A stretch of DNA of 64,000 nt from Lyngbya sp. PCC 8106 (GTDB lineage Bacteria; Cyanobacteriota; Cyanobacteriia; Cyanobacteriales; Microcoleaceae), in assembly GCF_000169095.1 (NCBI RefSeq), contig NZ_AAVU01000032.1, positions 1 to 64,000 on the forward strand. The letters are read 5' to 3'. A model generated the notes under the pieces. It worked only from the letters and a program-made list of their open reading frames with translations, was not told the origin of the DNA and ran no database searches. Shown piece after piece: positions 62,031 to 64,000 of this stretch (positions within the stretch are counted from its first letter, which is position 1; every line of letters begins with the position of its first letter). The translations under genes and the position numbers were made by a program.

Positions 62031-62142
62031 CTTTACTCTCTCCTACGTCTTGTTTTCTCAATGTGCTTAGACTTGCATATTTGTTTGTTGCGACTGTTCA
62101 ATCTCAACTCCTCAATTTCTTTCAGTTTTTAACTCACGCTTC

Positions 62143-63018
62143 TCAATTCTTTTGAGCCGTAAGTTGGGTTTCTTTGCAGTGACCTTCGCCAACGTGACCC
62201 AAACTCGGGAAGATTGCCATTAAAGTCTGATATTCTTCTGAAGAAAGTCGTTGTTCTAAGGTGGCTAAATCAGCCTCTAATGAACCCCCTTGAGCCGCTT
62301 TTGCTAAGGGATCAAACCCTAACGCCCCGGTGTTAATCTCATCCTCTGGTGCTGCTTCTCCATCTCCAAATAAATGATCAAAGTGGAAAGTCGCTTCTAA
62401 TTGTGCCGTTTCTCCCGGTTGCAGAATGCCTTTACGCTCATCTCCGACAAAATCTCCACAAACAAAAGCTAATTCTTGGTCAAATTTCAGGTTAAAAGGA
62501 ACGGTTTGTCCATCCTTGGTAGCAGTGCCTTGCATTACAATCATATAACCTTCGGCTGGCCCTTGTTCGGCTTTAGCCATCTTCCAAGATAGAGCATTAT
62601 ATCGGCCAGGAGGGGCAGGAACTTCGTTAACGAGAATGGTTTCCGCATCCTCTCCACCTTCAGCTAAGTCAACGGTTTTCTCAACGACTAAACTAATGGT
62701 TTGCTTGGCTTGAGGGTCGCCGCCCGCTTCTGCGTCGTAAGGGGTAAAGGTTTCATAAGCTGTAGCGTTGGAAAAATTCACGTAGATATGATCAAAATTG
62801 ACTTGCCAACCGTCTTTGGTGACAAAGCCTTGACGAACAAAATCTTCTCCGTTGGCTCGGAATTGCATTGTACCCACTTCGCCTGTCGGAGGCAAAGCTT
62901 CCGGAGCCGATCCGATTTGAGATTGTTCAGCTTCTGGAGTTTGTGTTTGAGAACAACCCCAAAGGACTGCTGATCCTAAAAGTATGAGACTTCCAAAGGT
63001 TACTAACTGTTTTTTCAT
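62143..63018 (-). CDS. Lipoprotein, His-rich C-terminus, linked to the Ni/Co importer
   Basis: A 291-residue protein with a lipobox LLGSAVLWGC, so it should be lipid-anchored. The body is beta-rich (MQFRANGEDFVRQGFVTKDG, WQVNFDHIYVNFSNATAYET). It has several His/Asp/Glu clusters (ATFHFDHLFGDGEAAPED and SLGHVGEGHC), suitable for metal binding. It is first in the minus-strand set ending with cbiO, so it is plausibly a periplasmic metal chaperone, but no named family is asserted. An upstream dyad near 63099-63127 may be regulatory. Confidence 0.7.
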   Translation of the reverse strand: MKKQLVTFGSLILLGSAVLWGCSQTQTPEAEQSQIGSAPEALPPTGEVGTMQFRANGEDFVRQGFVTKDGWQVNFDHIYVNFSNATAYETFTPYDAEAGGDPQAKQTISLVVEKTVDLAEGGEDAETILVNEVPAPPGRYNALSWKMAKAEQGPAEGYMIVMQGTATKDGQTVPFNLKFDQELAFVCGDFVGDERKGILQPGETAQLEATFHFDHLFGDGEAAPEDEINTGALGFDPLAKAAQGGSLEADLATLEQRLSSEEYQTLMAIFPSLGHVGEGHCKETQLTAQKN

Positions 63019-63367
63019 CCCTGATGCCAGATTACGAACGTTCTAAAGTATAGGAAACAAGTTTAGGTAAAACTTGACAATCCCCTCTGGGGGCATTTTC
63101 AAGAATTATTGACTAAAACTCTTGAATATTTTAAACATTAATATCAAGAATTGCCACTCAAAGGATTTTTTCATAAAAATAACTCAGAAATTTACTTTTT
63201 TCTGAGTACAAGTTAAAATAAACTCTATTTTTTAATCAGCTACTGCTACTTTTTGATCCTAAATATCTATTCTGAATAGCTTTGAGTCTCTTTGACTCTC
63301 TCTATAAACAGAAGTCAAGAGGCAAGATATCCCCGCCTCTCAAATTTCAGTTCAACTTGGAAAATGT
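63019..63367. other. AT-rich intergenic region
   Basis: A 349-base gap between the lipoprotein gene start and the hli gene end. TTCAAGA and TCTTGAA (63099-63127) form a 7-bp dyad; elsewhere nothing is recognised, and no cobalamin riboswitch box is seen. Confidence 0.4.
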
Positions 63368-63580
63368 TTACAGGCTTGTTAACCAACTTAAAATTCCTTG
63401 TCCAGTCACTGCTTCTAAACCGATTAAGGAGACAAACCCAATCATTGCTAAACGTCCATTCAGCTTCTCGGCGTACTGAGTGAAGCCTGTGCTGGGGGTG
63501 TCATCAACATACATTTTCGGTTCAACTGCAAAATTATTCAGACGACCACCTTCTTCGACGCTATAACCACGAGCTGTCAT
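63368..63580 (-). CDS. High-light-inducible protein (HLIP, one-helix CAB/ELIP type)
   Basis: A 70-residue thylakoid protein with the chlorophyll-binding motif AEKLNGRLAMIGFVSLIG (Glu, Asn and Arg of the ExxNxRxAM pattern) in one membrane helix, and a soluble N-terminus (MTARGYSVEEGGRLNNFAVE). HLIPs bind chlorophyll and quench energy or aid photosystem assembly under high light. AGGAG lies 5 bases upstream of the ATG. The HLR1-like element at 63615-63632 just upstream indicates RpaB control. Confidence 0.95.
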   Translation of the reverse strand: MTARGYSVEEGGRLNNFAVEPKMYVDDTPSTGFTQYAEKLNGRLAMIGFVSLIGLEAVTGQGILSWLTSL

Positions 63581-63614
63581 ATCTTTACTCCTAAAATTTT
63601 TTTATCTGTATCTA

Positions 63615-63632
63615 AATGTAACACAATGTTAA
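63615..63632 (-). promoter_or_regulatory. HLR1-like RpaB-binding site upstream of hli
   Basis: On the minus strand the sequence reads TTAACATT-GT-GTTACATT, matching the HLR1 consensus (G/T)TTACA(T/A)(T/A)NN(G/T)TTACA(T/A)(T/A) at 15 of 16 defined positions. HLR1 is bound by RpaB and controls high-light genes. It lies 35 bases upstream of the hli start codon, so it probably overlaps the core promoter as in the repressed class. Confidence 0.7.
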
Positions 63633-63780
63633 CTTTTGTGCTATTTTTTGTCAAAAATATTTTTTTGTGGTAAGTTTAAGTGTTGACTTCATCTATACAA
63701 TTCAACAACAAATGTCCTGAAAGTGGAGTTATCCTAGAAATAGAATTAATATTTTCAGTTCAGTTAACTCAAGTCGCACA

Positions 63781-64000
63781 ATGAACACGAACCAACCAGG
63801 GCATTGTTCTCTCAACCCTAATTCAGCGTTAAAAGAGGAAGAAGAATCCCTCGAATCTAAAGCCTCTCCCACAATTATTACCCTAGCTGTTGTGTTGCTG
63901 ATGAGTGCATCGACAACATTATCAATAGTTTCTGGAAACTATTCTTCCCCGAAGCTAGAAGATCTCGAAACATTTTCTCTCTCTAAAGATCCTGCTAAAC
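63781..64000 (+). CDS. Partial membrane-protein gene (cut by window end)
   Basis: The first 73 codons of a gene beginning MNTNQPGHCSLNPNSALKEE. An acidic stretch precedes a hydrophobic segment (IITLAVVLLMSASTTLSIVS), consistent with a membrane anchor or uncleaved signal. No domain can be recognised in this part. The start has no strong ribosome binding site. It is divergent from hli. Confidence 0.6.
   Translation, partial: MNTNQPGHCSLNPNSALKEEEESLESKASPTIITLAVVLLMSASTTLSIVSGNYSSPKLEDLETFSLSKDPAK

Noticed and set aside
63019..63367. Cobalamin riboswitch upstream of the Ni/Co operon
   Set aside because: No B12-box-like sequence or matching fold was found by eye.
1..64000. tRNA, rRNA or phage structural genes
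   Set aside because: None was recognised on either strand by eye; a covariance-model search would be decisive for small RNAs.

Overview
The window reads as chromosomal DNA of a filamentous (Oscillatoriales-type) cyanobacterium. Cyanobacterial marker families are spread through it: a CAAD thylakoid protein, a high-light-inducible protein with an HLR1-like site, DUF1816, DUF928, DUF1822 and DUF3318 proteins, a FutA/IdiA-type iron-binding protein, GlgC, and L32 with the short cyanobacterial acidic tail. GC content is moderate, intergenic DNA is AT-rich, there are short purine/pyrimidine repeat arrays, and large WD40/NACHT/caspase genes are present. The species cannot be fixed from this sequence alone.

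Layout. 0-7 kb: small genes (a MoaD/ThiS-like protein, a DUF1254/DUF1214 protein, a DUF1816 protein), a MITE-like element, and a NACHT NTPase with an N-terminal helix-turn-helix. 7-9.5 kb: an aldo/keto reductase followed by a decayed IS200/IS605-type element carrying a multiply frameshifted tnpB. 9.5-14.5 kb: a DUF1822, CHAT-CHASE2, DUF928 gene set. 15-20 kb: glgC, then a P-loop kinase, an intein-containing rtcB and a 2H-phosphoesterase-like gene, together a possible RNA end-healing and ligation neighbourhood. 20-27 kb: housekeeping genes (amidohydrolase plus glutamine-synthetase-like pair resembling split FluG, rpmF, queA, a YraN-family gene, a lumenal pentapeptide protein, futA).

28-48 kb is an accessory island of conflict or programmed-death type genes, almost all on the minus strand: two caspase-like C14 peptidases, a small CHAT peptidase, a NACHT NTPase with membrane segments and a zinc ribbon, an nSTAND1-type NTPase with 14 nearly identical WD40 repeats, an NB-ARC-WD40 gene cut by one in-frame stop, a Uma2 nuclease, two small unknown proteins, a C39-like peptidase and a GH24 lysozyme, the last two each with a peptidoglycan-binding domain. 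Three adjacent proteins (NACHT, CHAT and nSTAND1-WD40) share a motif of the form SQxGQAGRDLxQT that resembles RHIM/BASS amyloid signalling motifs. My best reading is an NLR-like sensor with a diversifying WD40 surface that recruits protease effectors through a shared amyloid-type adaptor motif. This is inference from sequence.

48-64 kb: a CNT nucleoside transporter, a Pro-rich exported protein, DUF3318, a YhdH-like oxidoreductase and a PMT-family glycosyltransferase; then a small peptide gene facing an ATP-grasp operon with an upstream papain-like protein; then CAAD, a CbiM/CbiQ/CbiO nickel/cobalt importer with two accessory exported proteins, an hli gene, and a membrane-protein gene cut by the window end.
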